Shown in pieces: positions 42,662 through 52,266 of a stretch of 64,000 nt of DNA. The notes beneath the pieces were generated by a model. It had not been told where the DNA came from, ran no database searches, and was given only the letters and a program-made list of their open reading frames with translations. This DNA comes from Elusimicrobia bacterium GWD2_63_28 (GTDB lineage Bacteria; Elusimicrobiota; Elusimicrobia; Elusimicrobiales; UBA9959). How positions within the stretch are numbered: the stretch's first letter is position 1; every line of letters begins with the position of its first letter. The stretch lies in the NCBI GenBank assembly GCA_001799895.1, contig MGUI01000014.1, forward strand, positions 1 to 64,000, in the 5' to 3' direction. Both the position numbers and the translations under genes were made by a program.

Positions 42662-44067
42662 TGGCGCGGCGCGCCGCCCTGCTCTGGCCCGGCGGCCTGG
42701 ACGCGCGCCGGGTGCTGCCGCTGGCCTATGCCTGGCTGGCGGCCAACACTCCTTCCGACCTCTGCGAGCTGAAACTCTTCGACCTCGCCCTTAACCCCCG
42801 CGCGCCGGGGGAACTTGAAAAAGAGATAGCGGCCTTCGCCCCTGACGTGATCGCCGTGAGCTGCTTCGCCATGAATTTCCCGCAGGCTCTTGAGGCCGTG
42901 CGCGCCGCCCGCCGCGCCGCGCCCAAGGCGGTGGTGGTGGCCGGCGGCCAGCACCCGAGTTCCTGGCCCGAGGGCGTGCTGGCCTGCCCGGAGATAGATT
43001 TTGTCATCAGGGGCGAAGGCGAACAGGCCTTCCCGGCTTTCCTCAGGGAAGCCTTCTCGGCCTCGCCGCGCTGGGAGGCGGTCCCCGGCCTGGTGCGGCG
43101 GGGCAATGGCGGCCTGATAGACGCGCCGCCCGCCGCGGTGGAAGACCTGGATTCGCTGGCGCTCCCTGATCATAAATTCATAAAGCTGGACGAATACCTG
43201 CGCCGCGGCTACCGGGTTTACGCCGACCACCGCCCGAGCGCGCCGCTGCAGACCACCCGCGGCTGCCCCTACGGCTGCGCCTTCTGCTGCGGCCCCGCCA
43301 TCAGCGGCCGGCGCCTGCGCCGCTTCAGCGTGCCCTACGCCCTGCGCGCGCTGGAGGCCCTGCACCGGGACTTCGGCGTCAAATGGTTCAATATCATCGA
43401 CGACAATTTTACCTTCCACCCGGAGGAGGCCAAGGAGTTCTGCCGGGCCGCGCTGAAACTGGGGATACCGGGGCTGCGCTTCGGCACGCCCAACGGCGTG
43501 AGGGCGCAGCACGGCGACAAAGAACTCTGGTCCCTCATGCGGGACGCCGGCTGGGACCACTTCACCGCGGCGCCGGAGAGCGGCTCTCAGCGCGTGCTGG
43601 ATCTGATGAAGAAGGATTTGCGGCCCGTAGATATGGAGCGGGCAGTAAGGGAGATGCGTCAGACCGGTCTGCCGGTCTGCGGCTTCTTCATTGTCGGCTA
43701 CCCCGGCGAGACGCCGGAAGATTTGCGGCTAACTATGGAGATGGTGAAAAAATTCGACCTGGTAGAGATGTTCGTCTTCCAGCCGCTGCCGGGCTCGCCG
43801 GTGTTCCGCGAACTGCTGGCCGCCGGGAAGATCAAGGCGGACTTCATCCCTTCAGTGGACGATTTTTCCTCGGGCCAGGCCAGCTATGTTTCGGAAGAAC
43901 TGCGCGGGGTGAACTTCTACCGGCTGGTGTTCCTGGTCCGGCTGGGCACCGCCCTGCGGCACCCGCTGACGGCGCTGGGCCATTTGCGCCATTTGGACCT
44001 GCCGGTGGCGGCGGCCAAGGTGTTCAGGCAGGCCCTCGGCCTGCTGGGCTTCCGCCCGTCCGATTAA
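42661..44067 (+). CDS. B12-binding-type radical SAM protein
   Basis: A 468-residue protein. The B12-type domain has VVAGGQHPSSWPEG and VIRGEGEQAF. The core has RGCPYGCAFCCGPAISG, NIIDDNFTFHPEEA, APESGSQRVLDLMKK and FFIVGYPGETPED. It shares one base with the previous stop. It ends 2 nt from the convergent minus gene, with no obvious terminator between them. Confidence 0.87.
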   Translation: MARRAALLWPGGLDARRVLPLAYAWLAANTPSDLCELKLFDLALNPRAPGELEKEIAAFAPDVIAVSCFAMNFPQALEAVRAARRAAPKAVVVAGGQHPSSWPEGVLACPEIDFVIRGEGEQAFPAFLREAFSASPRWEAVPGLVRRGNGGLIDAPPAAVEDLDSLALPDHKFIKLDEYLRRGYRVYADHRPSAPLQTTRGCPYGCAFCCGPAISGRRLRRFSVPYALRALEALHRDFGVKWFNIIDDNFTFHPEEAKEFCRAALKLGIPGLRFGTPNGVRAQHGDKELWSLMRDAGWDHFTAAPESGSQRVLDLMKKDLRPVDMERAVREMRQTGLPVCGFFIVGYPGETPEDLRLTMEMVKKFDLVEMFVFQPLPGSPVFRELLAAGKIKADFIPSVDDFSSGQASYVSEELRGVNFYRLVFLVRLGTALRHPLTALGHLRHLDLPVAAAKVFRQALGLLGFRPSD

Positions 44068-44069
44068 TA

Positions 44070-45026
44070 TTATTTCAGGAGTGCTTCCCAGCGCGCGCGC
44101 AGGGCGGGATCGTTGAGCGGGCAGTCCCCGCAGCCGGAGTGTTCCCGGTAGAGGGGGGCCGACCACATCCGTTTCACTATCTTGCCCAGGCCTTCATTGC
44201 GGATATTCCCGAAAGGCGCGGGGAAATAGGTGCAGGGCACCACGTCGCCGCCCGCCGTCACATCCACCTTCCAGCGGTCCAGCGAAGAACAGACATAATC
44301 AGCGTCTGCATTGTCCACCGGGGAAATTACCCAGTGCGCTTTGCCCGGTTCCAGCAGGGAACGGAGAATTCTTATCTCTTCCGGTCCCAGCGCCTCTCCC
44401 GGGTTTTCGGTCCAGCGCCCGGCCCGCATCGGCGAAAGTATCCTCAGCCTGGCCCCCAGCGATTCCGCTAACTTCTTCATCTGTGCCGCCCTGCCGTCGC
44501 GCAGGCGCGCCCTGTCGGCGCAGAAAGAAATATCCACAGGCACACCGAGTTTTACCAGCGCTCGCGCCCCCGCACAGGCCTTGTCCCAGAGGCCAGGCAC
44601 GCCGCGCCCCGCGTCGTGAACTTCGGGCGACGGGTCGTCCAGGCTAATCCCGGCCACGCTGAGGCCGGCCTCGGCCAGGCGGCGGGCCATGTTATTGTCG
44701 AGCAGCAGGCCGTTGGTGGTCAGCGCCGCGCGCAGGCCCAGGGCCCGCGCTCCCGCTATCAGGTCGGGCAGTTCCGGGCGCAGCAGCGGCTCGCCCCCGA
44801 AAAAACTAATTTCGCGGGCGCCCAGCGCGGCCGCTTCCTTCAGCAGTTTCAGAATTTCTTCAGCGGAAAGTTCGGGGGCGCCCTGCTTGTCTCCCGCGCT
44901 CACGGCGCAGCGGGCGCAGCTGCACTGGCAGCGGTTCGTGACCGAGAGCATGATGGCCGCGCCGTAGAGCGGCTTGAAGAGGCGCAGGACTGAAACCAGC
45001 GCGCGCGCCGTTCTGCCGGGCTTCAT
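44070..45026 (-). CDS. PqqE-like radical SAM enzyme with CQCxCxxC site
   Basis: A 318-residue protein with C33QCSCARC40, SFFGGEPLLRPEL, TTNGLLLDN and GISLDDPSPEVHD. The SPASM-type region has YVCSSLDRWKVDVTAGGDVVPCTYFPAPFGNIR, then a C-terminal CGDCPLND. This C...YGD/GGD..xC..FGN(I/L)R...CP(L/M)N ending is shared by its two upstream neighbours. Start ATG 45026 overlaps the previous stop. Confidence 0.87.
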   Translation of the reverse strand: MKPGRTARALVSVLRLFKPLYGAAIMLSVTNRCQCSCARCAVSAGDKQGAPELSAEEILKLLKEAAALGAREISFFGGEPLLRPELPDLIAGARALGLRAALTTNGLLLDNNMARRLAEAGLSVAGISLDDPSPEVHDAGRGVPGLWDKACAGARALVKLGVPVDISFCADRARLRDGRAAQMKKLAESLGARLRILSPMRAGRWTENPGEALGPEEIRILRSLLEPGKAHWVISPVDNADADYVCSSLDRWKVDVTAGGDVVPCTYFPAPFGNIRNEGLGKIVKRMWSAPLYREHSGCGDCPLNDPALRARWEALLK

Positions 45027-46078
45027 TGTCCGGCCCCCTTCTCGTATTCGCCCTGCCGCGCTATGAAGGTGGCGGCGTTCAGCGGGCAGCCGTCGTAGCC
45101 GGCCTCCGGCCCGAAGGTGTCGTAGGCCCACATGCGCGCCGCGGCTTCGGCCAGCGGCACTTCGCGGAGATTGCCGAAGGAGCGGGCCAGGTAGGGGCAG
45201 GCCGTGATGTCACCGTAGGCGGAGACATCGAAAGTGCTGCGCACGAAAGAGTGGCAAAGGAAGGGCACGCCGGGCCGGTCTATGAACTCGTAGCCCCAGC
45301 AGACCTTGCCGGGCTTCAGCCGGGCGCGCAGGCCGTCCAGTTCGCGTGCGCTCAGCGGTATGTCCTCCCGGTCCTTCCAGCGGCCGGCACGCACCGGCGG
45401 CAGCAGGCGCAGCATGGCTCCCAGTTCCCCGGCCAGCGCGGCCATGCCGTCGAGCCCGCCGGTTTCCAAACTCTCGTGGCTGGCGTAGTAATTTATGTAG
45501 ACGGGGATTCCCCCGGCGCGGCAATAGCGCAGCGCGTCCACGGCCTTCTGCCAGCTGCCGGGCACGCCGCGGAAAGAATCGTGCATGGCGGGGTCGTGGC
45601 TGTCGAGGCTGATATCCACGTTCTTCACCCCGGCGGCGGCCAGCTGTTTCGCCATGGCGGCGTCTATCAGCAGGCCGTTGGTGCCCAGCGCCGCGCGCAG
45701 GCCCAGCCGCGACGCTTCGGCGATATACTCCACGATCTCTTTCGCCAGCAGCGGCTCGCCGCCGAAGAAATGCACGCCTGCCCCGCCGCCGGCGCGCAGG
45801 TCGGCCAGCAGTTTGAAAACCTCGTCCTTTGACAGCTCGGGGCGCCCGCTCCGCGCGAAGGTGCCGGCGCCGCAGTGGCGGCACCTGCACTGGCAGCGGT
45901 AGGTCAGCGCCACCAGCGCGGTGGCCCCGAACAGCGGCTTGAATTTTCTTATCAGCGGCAGGCCGCGGCGCAGGGCGGTATACATCAGCCGCACCACCAG
46001 CGGGTGACCGGAATAAGAGCGCAGGGCGCGGCGGAAGGCCGGCACGTTGAAATAACTTCCGGGCGGGGGCAGGGACAT
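45023..46078 (-). CDS. PqqE-like radical SAM enzyme with CQCxCxxC site
   Basis: A 351-residue protein with ~55 residues before C62QCRCRHC69, then HFFGGEPLLAKE, GTNGLLIDAAMA and DISLDSHDPAMHDSFRG. The C-terminal part has FLCHSFVRSTFDVSAYGDITACPYLARSFGN and CPLNAATF. It is the second of three tandem paralogues, which differ enough to act on distinct substrates or positions. The start is 10 nt after the previous stop. Confidence 0.87.
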   Translation of the reverse strand: MSLPPPGSYFNVPAFRRALRSYSGHPLVVRLMYTALRRGLPLIRKFKPLFGATALVALTYRCQCRCRHCGAGTFARSGRPELSKDEVFKLLADLRAGGGAGVHFFGGEPLLAKEIVEYIAEASRLGLRAALGTNGLLIDAAMAKQLAAAGVKNVDISLDSHDPAMHDSFRGVPGSWQKAVDALRYCRAGGIPVYINYYASHESLETGGLDGMAALAGELGAMLRLLPPVRAGRWKDREDIPLSARELDGLRARLKPGKVCWGYEFIDRPGVPFLCHSFVRSTFDVSAYGDITACPYLARSFGNLREVPLAEAAARMWAYDTFGPEAGYDGCPLNAATFIARQGEYEKGAGQ

Positions 46079-46088
46079 AGAAAGCGGG

Positions 46089-47132
46089 TTAGCAGCGGCC
46101 GGCGGTCAGCTTGTCGCCGTGCTTCTTGATGAAGCCGGCGTCGTTCATCGGGCAGTCGAAATGCTTGGAGCCCTCTTTGAACATCTCGGAAGCCCACATG
46201 CGCTTCACTATCGCCTCGAGCGGCTCCTTGCGGATATTGCCGAAGCCGGCCGGCAGGTAGGCGCAGGCCAGCACCTCGCCGTAGGCGGAGATGTCGAACT
46301 TATTGCCCAGCATGGAGTTGCACCAGAAGGGCACGTCCTTGTGCTGTAAAAATTCCGTTTCCCAGCAGACGTCGGGGGCCAGCAGGCTCCGCAGCTTCTG
46401 TATTTCAGGAGGGGAGAGGTGAACTTCCTCCTGGCCCCAGCGGCCGGTCTGTATGGCCGACAGGAAACGCACGCCGACGCCGGTCTCGCGGGCCAGGGCT
46501 ATCATGGCCTCGAAATCGCCGCTGGCGAGATTTTCTTTGGTGGCGTAGAGCGACATGAAGCAGGGGATGCCGTGCTTCACGCAGAGCTTCATGCCGTCCA
46601 CCGCGCGGCGCCAGCAGCCTTTCACGCCGCGGTGGGCGTCGTGCTCTTCCTCGCGCGGGCTGTCCAGGCTGACGCGGATCAAATCTATGCCCGCTTCCTT
46701 CAGCTTCAGCACCATGGCCTCGTCGAGCAGCAGGCCGTTGGTGTCAATGGTGGCCACCAGGCCGCGCTCCTTTGTGCGCTTTACGTATTCCAGCAGCGCC
46801 GGGGCCATCAGAGGCTCGCCGCCGAAGAAATGGATGCAGGCCCCGCCCAGGCGGGCCAGGTCGTCTATGAATTTCAGCACCTCTTCGCGGCTCAGCTCTC
46901 CCTCGGGCTTCTTGGGGAACTTGCCCGCGCCGCAATGCGGGCAGGAGCACTGGCAGCGGTAGGACATGGAAAGTATCGCGGTCACGCCGTAGAGCGGCAC
47001 GAACCTGCGGATCTGAGGCAATATGCTGCGGAAATAGAAGGCCGTGAGGGCCGTGAGCCAGGAGGCGCCGTAGAAGCGGCGCAGCAGCGGGCGCAGGCTG
47101 AAAGTCAGGTTGGCTGAAGGTTTTGCGGCCAT
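46089..47132 (-). CDS. PqqE-like radical SAM enzyme with CQCxCxxC site
   Basis: A 347-residue protein with C60QCSCPHC67, HFFGGEPLMAPAL, TIDTNGLLLDEAMV and VSLDSPREEEHDAHRGV. The C-terminus has FWCNSMLGNKFDISAYGEVLACAYLPAGFGNIR and FDCPMNDAGF. It is the first of the three tandem paralogues and follows the U32 gene by 24 nt. Residues before C60 are basic and aromatic, as in its neighbours, and may contact membrane or partner. Confidence 0.87.
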   Translation of the reverse strand: MAAKPSANLTFSLRPLLRRFYGASWLTALTAFYFRSILPQIRRFVPLYGVTAILSMSYRCQCSCPHCGAGKFPKKPEGELSREEVLKFIDDLARLGGACIHFFGGEPLMAPALLEYVKRTKERGLVATIDTNGLLLDEAMVLKLKEAGIDLIRVSLDSPREEEHDAHRGVKGCWRRAVDGMKLCVKHGIPCFMSLYATKENLASGDFEAMIALARETGVGVRFLSAIQTGRWGQEEVHLSPPEIQKLRSLLAPDVCWETEFLQHKDVPFWCNSMLGNKFDISAYGEVLACAYLPAGFGNIRKEPLEAIVKRMWASEMFKEGSKHFDCPMNDAGFIKKHGDKLTAGRC

Positions 47133-47156
47133 GCTGGAATTTTACCTTTTTGGGGG

Positions 47157-48335
47157 TCAGTACCGCAGTATGTCACCGGAGATTATCTCTTCGAGGAACT
47201 TTTCGTGCACGCCCAGCAGCTCGGCGCAATGGGCGGGGGCGATCTTCACCGCCTTGCGGGCTATGTCGGCGCAGTAGCCGCATTCCGCGCAGTCCATGGA
47301 GCGGCAGTCGTTCTTCAGGAAAAAATCTATGAATCCTTCCAGCGCCTGGTTGTCGAGGCAGACCTCCAGGTCTTTGGCCACGCCGCGCTTGGCGTAGAGC
47401 TTGAAGACATTGAGCTTGAACGGGTGGAAATAGTGGCGCAGCTTGTGCAGCACCCCGGAGGTCTTCGACCAGTCCAGCCGCGAGGCGTTGGTGAACAGGT
47501 CGTAGAGGTTGCCCTTGTAGGACCGCGCGGCGTAGGCGGCGATGACGGCCCCCAGCGCCTGCGTGGTCATGGTCCGGTCCACCAGCTTGAAGCTGTCTAT
47601 GCCGGCCTCCTCGTAGACCTTCAGGTCCTCGGGCCTTATCCAGGTGGCCTTGATGAAATTAGCGGGGTCCGCCAGCATCAGGCGCCGGCAGGAGAGGCGG
47701 CAGTAGTCGAAGGTGTAGCTGCCGTAGCCCTCGGAGGACTGCGAGGCGTGGGCTATCACGTTGTGGTGGTAGGAGAAGAGCGGGCAGCCCTGCAGGCAGT
47801 TGTCGTTGGCCAGCAGCTGCAACCCGCATTTTACGGCCTTGCGCATTTTGCCGATAAGCCGGAAATCGCGGTTGACCTCGGTATGGTTGAGGGTGATGAC
47901 CGAGGCGCCGAGGCCTTCCCAGTACTTGGCCTTCTCAACGGAATTTACATTGGCCAGCACCGAGGCGGACAGCTTGAAATGGGGGTATTTTTTCCTGGCG
48001 TACTCGGCCAGGTAGGGCACGGCCACGGTGAGGCCCGCCACCTTTATCTCGGTGAGCCAGTCCAGCAGGCGGTTTATCTCTTTGTTGCCGTCGCGGGTCC
48101 ACTCGCGGTTACCGAGGCAGCCGGCGTTGAGCAGGTAATAGAAAGGCTTGCCGGCCTCCGCCAATTTCTTCACGTGCCGGGCCGCGGCGCGGCGCGAGAG
48201 CGCGCCCAGCATGCTCGACGGCCTGCCGCCGCCTATGAAATCGCGGCCGAGCTTGCCGTAAACGGCCGAAACCTCCGGCCGCGCGGCCGCCGCGATCAGG
48301 GCGTCGTCCCAATTGGTGGGAATAACCAGTTTCAT
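47157..48335 (-). CDS. U32-family protein, long form
   Basis: A 392-residue protein. It has YYLLNAGCLGNREW, FKLSASVLANVNSVEKAKYWEGLGASVITLNHTEV (U32-type strand order), a CLQGCPLF...CRLSCRRL Cys set and a C-terminal CRSMDCAECGYC cluster. Four or more Cys could ligate Fe-S clusters as in UbiU/UbiV. It heads the operon with three CQC-type radical SAM enzymes, repeating the U32/radical SAM association seen at 14-17 kb. The divergent region 48336-48436 holds promoters for both directions; no clear -10 could be fixed for this strand. Confidence 0.75.
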   Translation of the reverse strand: MKLVIPTNWDDALIAAAARPEVSAVYGKLGRDFIGGGRPSSMLGALSRRAAARHVKKLAEAGKPFYYLLNAGCLGNREWTRDGNKEINRLLDWLTEIKVAGLTVAVPYLAEYARKKYPHFKLSASVLANVNSVEKAKYWEGLGASVITLNHTEVNRDFRLIGKMRKAVKCGLQLLANDNCLQGCPLFSYHHNVIAHASQSSEGYGSYTFDYCRLSCRRLMLADPANFIKATWIRPEDLKVYEEAGIDSFKLVDRTMTTQALGAVIAAYAARSYKGNLYDLFTNASRLDWSKTSGVLHKLRHYFHPFKLNVFKLYAKRGVAKDLEVCLDNQALEGFIDFFLKNDCRSMDCAECGYCADIARKAVKIAPAHCAELLGVHEKFLEEIISGDILRY

Positions 48336-48421
48336 AATAACAATATCAATAATAGTCTATATTAGGCGCCGCCGTCCACACGGCCATTACTTTTAAATGA
48401 CAAAGGGCTCAGGCGGGGTTA

Positions 48422-48430
48422 TGCTAAAAT
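48422..48430 (+). promoter_or_regulatory. Extended -10 promoter, leaderless start of the 48437 gene
   Basis: TGCTAAAAT (TG-n-TAAAAT) is followed by six bases (TATCCA) and ATG 48437, so transcription should begin at or next to the start codon. No Shine-Dalgarno is present. The geometry is identical to the 3555 gene. Confidence 0.65.
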
Positions 48431-48436
48431 TATCCA

Positions 48437-50995
48437 ATGAAGATAGTGTTCGCCCGCGCCGCCACGGAGAGCCTGGGGCTGGAATATCTTTCCGCCGCCC
48501 TGAAGGCGCGCGGGCACGACACCGCGCTGGTTTACGAGCCGCTGCTCTTCAATTCCTTCCGCCTGCGCCTGCCTTTTTTTGAACCTGAAAGCGCCTCCTC
48601 CGCCGCCCGCCGAATAGCCGCCCTCAAGCCCGGGCTGGTCGGCTTTTCGGCCGAGTCCGACCATTTCGGCTGGGCGCTGGCCGTGGCCCGGGAATTCAAG
48701 CGGCTCAGCCGCGCCCCGGTGATCTTCGGCGGGGTGCACCCGAGCACGGCCCCCGAGGCCGCGCTGGCCAGGCCTGAGATAGACCTGCTCTGCGTGGCCG
48801 ACGGAGAAACCGCCGTCTGCGGCCTGGCGGACAGGCTGGAAAAAGGCCTGCCGCTCGACGGGCTGAACAATATCTGGTTCAAGCGCAACGGCGCCCTGGT
48901 GAAAAACCCTGTGCGCCTTGAGTGCGACCTGGACGCCCTGCCTTTCCCCGACAAGGATTTGTTCTTCAGCGAATATCCCGGCTTCGTCCTCGATACCTAC
49001 TCCATAGTCACCGGCCGCGGCTGCCCGAACGCCTGCACCTACTGCCACAACAGTTCCATGCGGCGCATGCTCTCGCGCCTGGGCTGCGGCGACAAGTTTT
49101 TGCGCCGCCGCTCCCCGGCCAATGTCCTGGCGGAGCTCAAAACGGCCAAGGCGAAATACGGCTTCTCCCGGATCTCGTTCTGCGACGACCTTTTTATTTC
49201 GGACCGGCCCTGGCTGGAAGAATTCGCGGCGGCCTACCCGCGGGAGGTGGGCCTCCCCTTCTTCTGCAATGTCCATCCCGCCGACGCGGACGAGGTGACC
49301 GTGGGGCTGCTGAAGGCCGCCGGCTGCACCGCCGCCAACATGGGCGTGCAGACGGTCAGCGAACAGATCAGGCGCGAATGTTTGGGCAGGGCCGAAAGCA
49401 CGGAAGACTCCGTGCGCGCCCTGCGCCTGCTGGCCGGCGCGGGCATCCACACCTACACCAATTTCATCTTCGGCCTGCCCGGCCAGGATACCGAAGAACT
49501 CAAGCGCGTAGCCGCCTTCGCCGCGGCGAACCCGGCCGGCTTCCACGACGTGAACTGGCTGCGCTATTACCCCGGCACCGCTATCCTGGAAAAAGCCCGG
49601 CGGGACGGCCTGCTGCCCGAGGGAGAAGCGGCCGGAGTGGAGGAAGGCGGCTTCTCGGTGCCTTACGGCCACGGCGGCCACAGCTACACTCCGGAGCGCG
49701 CGCGGCTGCGCAACCTGGTTTTCCTCGCTTCGCTCTTACCCGGAGCCGCCCGCAGGGCGCTGGCCGGCGGAAGTTGGCGCCTGCTGCCGGCTTTCAGCCT
49801 GCGCCTGCCGCTGATAGCCGCCTGCGGCCTGCTGGCGCGGCTGAAAGGGAATCCCAACCCTTATCCCAATTTCTCCCTGGCCGGCAGCCTGAAGTATTTC
49901 CTGCATTATCTCCTGAGCGTTTACCCCGGACGGGCCATAGCGCCTGCCGCCGCCGCGCTGAAGCGTCTTTATGTTTCCGCGCGCGGCGCTCTTTTCCTGG
50001 CCGGGCTGCTGAACCCGGCCCGCGCGGCGCGCTATGGAGTATATTTTTTTAAGCGCCGCCTGCTGGGCCGCAGGATCCCGGGGATGGCCGCCTTCGCCGC
50101 CACCTTCGCCTGCCAGTGCCGCTGCGGGGCCTGCTCTTCCGGGGGCTTCCGCGAGCGCTTCGGAAACGCCGTGATGGACAGGGAGAAGGCCTTGGCCCGC
50201 ATCTCGGAGTTAGCGGCTCTCGGTGTGCCGCGCGTCCATTTTACCGGCGGCGAGAACACGCTGGCGCCTTTCCTGCCCGAGCTGGTGCGCGCCTGCTCCA
50301 GCGCCGGCCTTACGGTCTTCGTGGAGACGAACGGGCTGAAGATAAGAGAGGAACTTGTGCTGGCGCTGAAAGGAGCTGGGCTCGCCTGCCTGAATGTCAG
50401 CCTGGACTCGGCGCTGCCGGCCGAGCACGACGGGGGGCGGAAGGCGGCCGGCTGCCACGCCGCGGCCCTGAACGCTCTGTCACTGGCAAAAAAACACGGC
50501 CTGCCGGCCATGGCTTCCTGCTACGCCACCAGGGAAACCTCCGCCGACGGCTCGCTGGCCGCGCTGCTGGCCGCGGCCCGGGCAGCCGGCGCTTCGGCCG
50601 TCCGCGTACTTCCGCCTGTGCCTTCGGGCTCGTGGTCGGGCCGCTTCGACGAACTTAAGCTCGAGGCCTCCGACAGGGAGGCCGTGCTTTCAGCCGCTTC
50701 AGCCGCTGGCCTGCCCGTGCTGGACAGGACGGGACTGGTGGACTGTGAACTGCCTTCGGCCTACAAGATAATGATCCTGCCGGACGGCAGCCTGGCGCCC
50801 TGCGAACATCTGCCCTACATTTTCAGCGGCTCGGAGAAACTCTCCCTGGCCGGCCTGATAGCCGCCGCCTACGGGGAAGACAAGTTCGGGCCGGTGGTTA
50901 AATGCTGGCCGCGCAACGCTGACTGGCGTGCTGCCCATCCCGAAGCCGCCGACGGGCGCGTGGTCTATCTCCCGGTGCCAGGGGAGGGACGGTGA
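48437..50995 (+). CDS. Fusion of a B12-type radical SAM protein and a CQC-type radical SAM enzyme
   Basis: An 852-residue protein. Residues 1-~175 form a B12-binding-type domain (FGGVHPSTAPE, VADGETAV). The first radical SAM core has C196PNAC200TYC203 and FIFGLPGQDTEE. Residues ~400-540 are mainly helical and hydrophobic. A second core has C559QC561RC563GAC566, HFTGGENTLAPF (Asn after GGE rather than Pro), VETNGL and NVSLDSALPAEHD, with a C-terminal Cys region (DGSLAPCEHLPY...CW). The fusion implies two radical steps on one product. It overlaps the next gene by 4 nt (GTGA). Confidence 0.88.
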   Translation: MKIVFARAATESLGLEYLSAALKARGHDTALVYEPLLFNSFRLRLPFFEPESASSAARRIAALKPGLVGFSAESDHFGWALAVAREFKRLSRAPVIFGGVHPSTAPEAALARPEIDLLCVADGETAVCGLADRLEKGLPLDGLNNIWFKRNGALVKNPVRLECDLDALPFPDKDLFFSEYPGFVLDTYSIVTGRGCPNACTYCHNSSMRRMLSRLGCGDKFLRRRSPANVLAELKTAKAKYGFSRISFCDDLFISDRPWLEEFAAAYPREVGLPFFCNVHPADADEVTVGLLKAAGCTAANMGVQTVSEQIRRECLGRAESTEDSVRALRLLAGAGIHTYTNFIFGLPGQDTEELKRVAAFAAANPAGFHDVNWLRYYPGTAILEKARRDGLLPEGEAAGVEEGGFSVPYGHGGHSYTPERARLRNLVFLASLLPGAARRALAGGSWRLLPAFSLRLPLIAACGLLARLKGNPNPYPNFSLAGSLKYFLHYLLSVYPGRAIAPAAAALKRLYVSARGALFLAGLLNPARAARYGVYFFKRRLLGRRIPGMAAFAATFACQCRCGACSSGGFRERFGNAVMDREKALARISELAALGVPRVHFTGGENTLAPFLPELVRACSSAGLTVFVETNGLKIREELVLALKGAGLACLNVSLDSALPAEHDGGRKAAGCHAAALNALSLAKKHGLPAMASCYATRETSADGSLAALLAAARAAGASAVRVLPPVPSGSWSGRFDELKLEASDREAVLSAASAAGLPVLDRTGLVDCELPSAYKIMILPDGSLAPCEHLPYIFSGSEKLSLAGLIAAAYGEDKFGPVVKCWPRNADWRAAHPEAADGRVVYLPVPGEGR

Positions 50996-52266
50996 ACCTG
51001 CGCGGGGAAATGGTGCTGCGCGCCGGGTGGCTGATCCACAAGGATTTCAGGGCCCGGGCCTCGGCCTTCGGGGCCGGCGGCGCGGATAAATTGGAGAGGC
51101 TGAACTTGCTGCTCCGACGGGCGCGCGCTGCCCTGCCGGAGTATGACGTGGCCTGCGCGGCCGCCCTGGAGGGCGCCGCGGGGCTGTCCTCGCCGGGCCA
51201 GTTCAGCGTGCTGCCGGTGATGCGGCGCGAAAACCTGGCCGGCTATGCCGGCGGGAGCGCGCTGGCCAGGCTGGCGAGCGGCGGAACCGCCGGCGGGGAC
51301 CGCTTCGAGACCAGGCTGGATTTGTCCGCCGTGGCCGCCAGGTACGCGGCGCTGCTGTCGGTGCTGAAAGCGGCCGGCTGGAAGATGGGCGACAGGACTG
51401 CGGCCCTGCACCCCGTGGAGTATTCCTATTTCGCCAATCTGCCGGCCATGCTCGCCGGAGGGCAGTTCGGCAAGGTCTTCTTCGAGTTCTTCCAGCAGTA
51501 CGTCCTTTACCGGCTGGTGCATAACAGGGTCAATGTATATTACGGCGGCTCCATATTTTCGGAGCCGGGCGCCGCGCTGGCGCTGGCCGAAGAGGCCGCT
51601 GCCCGCGAACCTGTCCTGCTGATCACGCGCCCTGACGCGCTGATGGCCGTGCTCAAAAGCCTGCGGGGCGGCGCCGGCCCGCGATTTAAAAAATTGAAAG
51701 CCGTGCTCACCGTGGGCACCCTGCTCGGCGAGAGCGTGCGCCGCGAGGCGCGCGAGCGGCTCGGGGCCGAGGTCTTCAACATGTACGCCTCCACCGAGCT
51801 CGGCTACGCGGCGCTGTCCTGCCCGCATTCCGAAGGCTGGCTGCACGCCGACGGCGCGGGGCATATCGTCGAGGCCGGGGCGGACGGGGAGATCCTCTGC
51901 ACGGACCTGGACAATGCGCTGGCCCCGCTGCTGCGCTACGGCACCGGCGACCTGGGCGAAACCGCCTCCCGCGGCTGCCTGTGCGGCCGGGCCGGGGAGA
52001 TGCTGCGGCTGAACGGCAGGAAAGGCAAATACGCCGAGACGGCCACCGGGCGGCTATATGAGGCCGGGGTGATAGACCGGGTTTTTCCGTCGGACCTGCC
52101 TTTCTTCCAGTTGGTGCCGGGCTCGGTGCTGCTGCCTGCCGGCGCAGGTGAGAAAGAGGCCGCGGCCGTGCGGGAGCTGCTGGGTGTGAAAGCCGCCGAC
52201 TATGGCGCGGCCGCGCCCGGAAGTTTTAAAATCTCCTCTTCGGGAAAGTTCTGCTACCTGCCATGA
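50992..52266 (+). CDS. PaaK/CapK-like adenylate-forming enzyme
   Basis: A 424-residue protein with a GTG start. LASGGTAGGDRF is the phosphate-binding loop, FNMYASTELGYAAL the A5 motif, and RYGTGDLGETASRGCLCGRAG the A7/A8 region with PaaK-type Cys. Such enzymes activate carboxylates as acyl-AMP for thioester or amide formation; close relatives occur in polysaccharide (CapK) and coenzyme F390 loci. No carrier protein is visible nearby. It probably ligates an acid to a sugar, lipid or peptide in this pathway. Confidence 0.75.
   Translation: MNLRGEMVLRAGWLIHKDFRARASAFGAGGADKLERLNLLLRRARAALPEYDVACAAALEGAAGLSSPGQFSVLPVMRRENLAGYAGGSALARLASGGTAGGDRFETRLDLSAVAARYAALLSVLKAAGWKMGDRTAALHPVEYSYFANLPAMLAGGQFGKVFFEFFQQYVLYRLVHNRVNVYYGGSIFSEPGAALALAEEAAAREPVLLITRPDALMAVLKSLRGGAGPRFKKLKAVLTVGTLLGESVRREARERLGAEVFNMYASTELGYAALSCPHSEGWLHADGAGHIVEAGADGEILCTDLDNALAPLLRYGTGDLGETASRGCLCGRAGEMLRLNGRKGKYAETATGRLYEAGVIDRVFPSDLPFFQLVPGSVLLPAGAGEKEAAAVRELLGVKAADYGAAAPGSFKISSSGKFCYLP

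Noticed and set aside
48336-48436. A minus-strand leaderless promoter for the U32 gene at 48335
   Set aside because: The region is AT-rich with several overlapping TATTGT/TATTAT matches; none has a convincing spacing, so I did not assign one.
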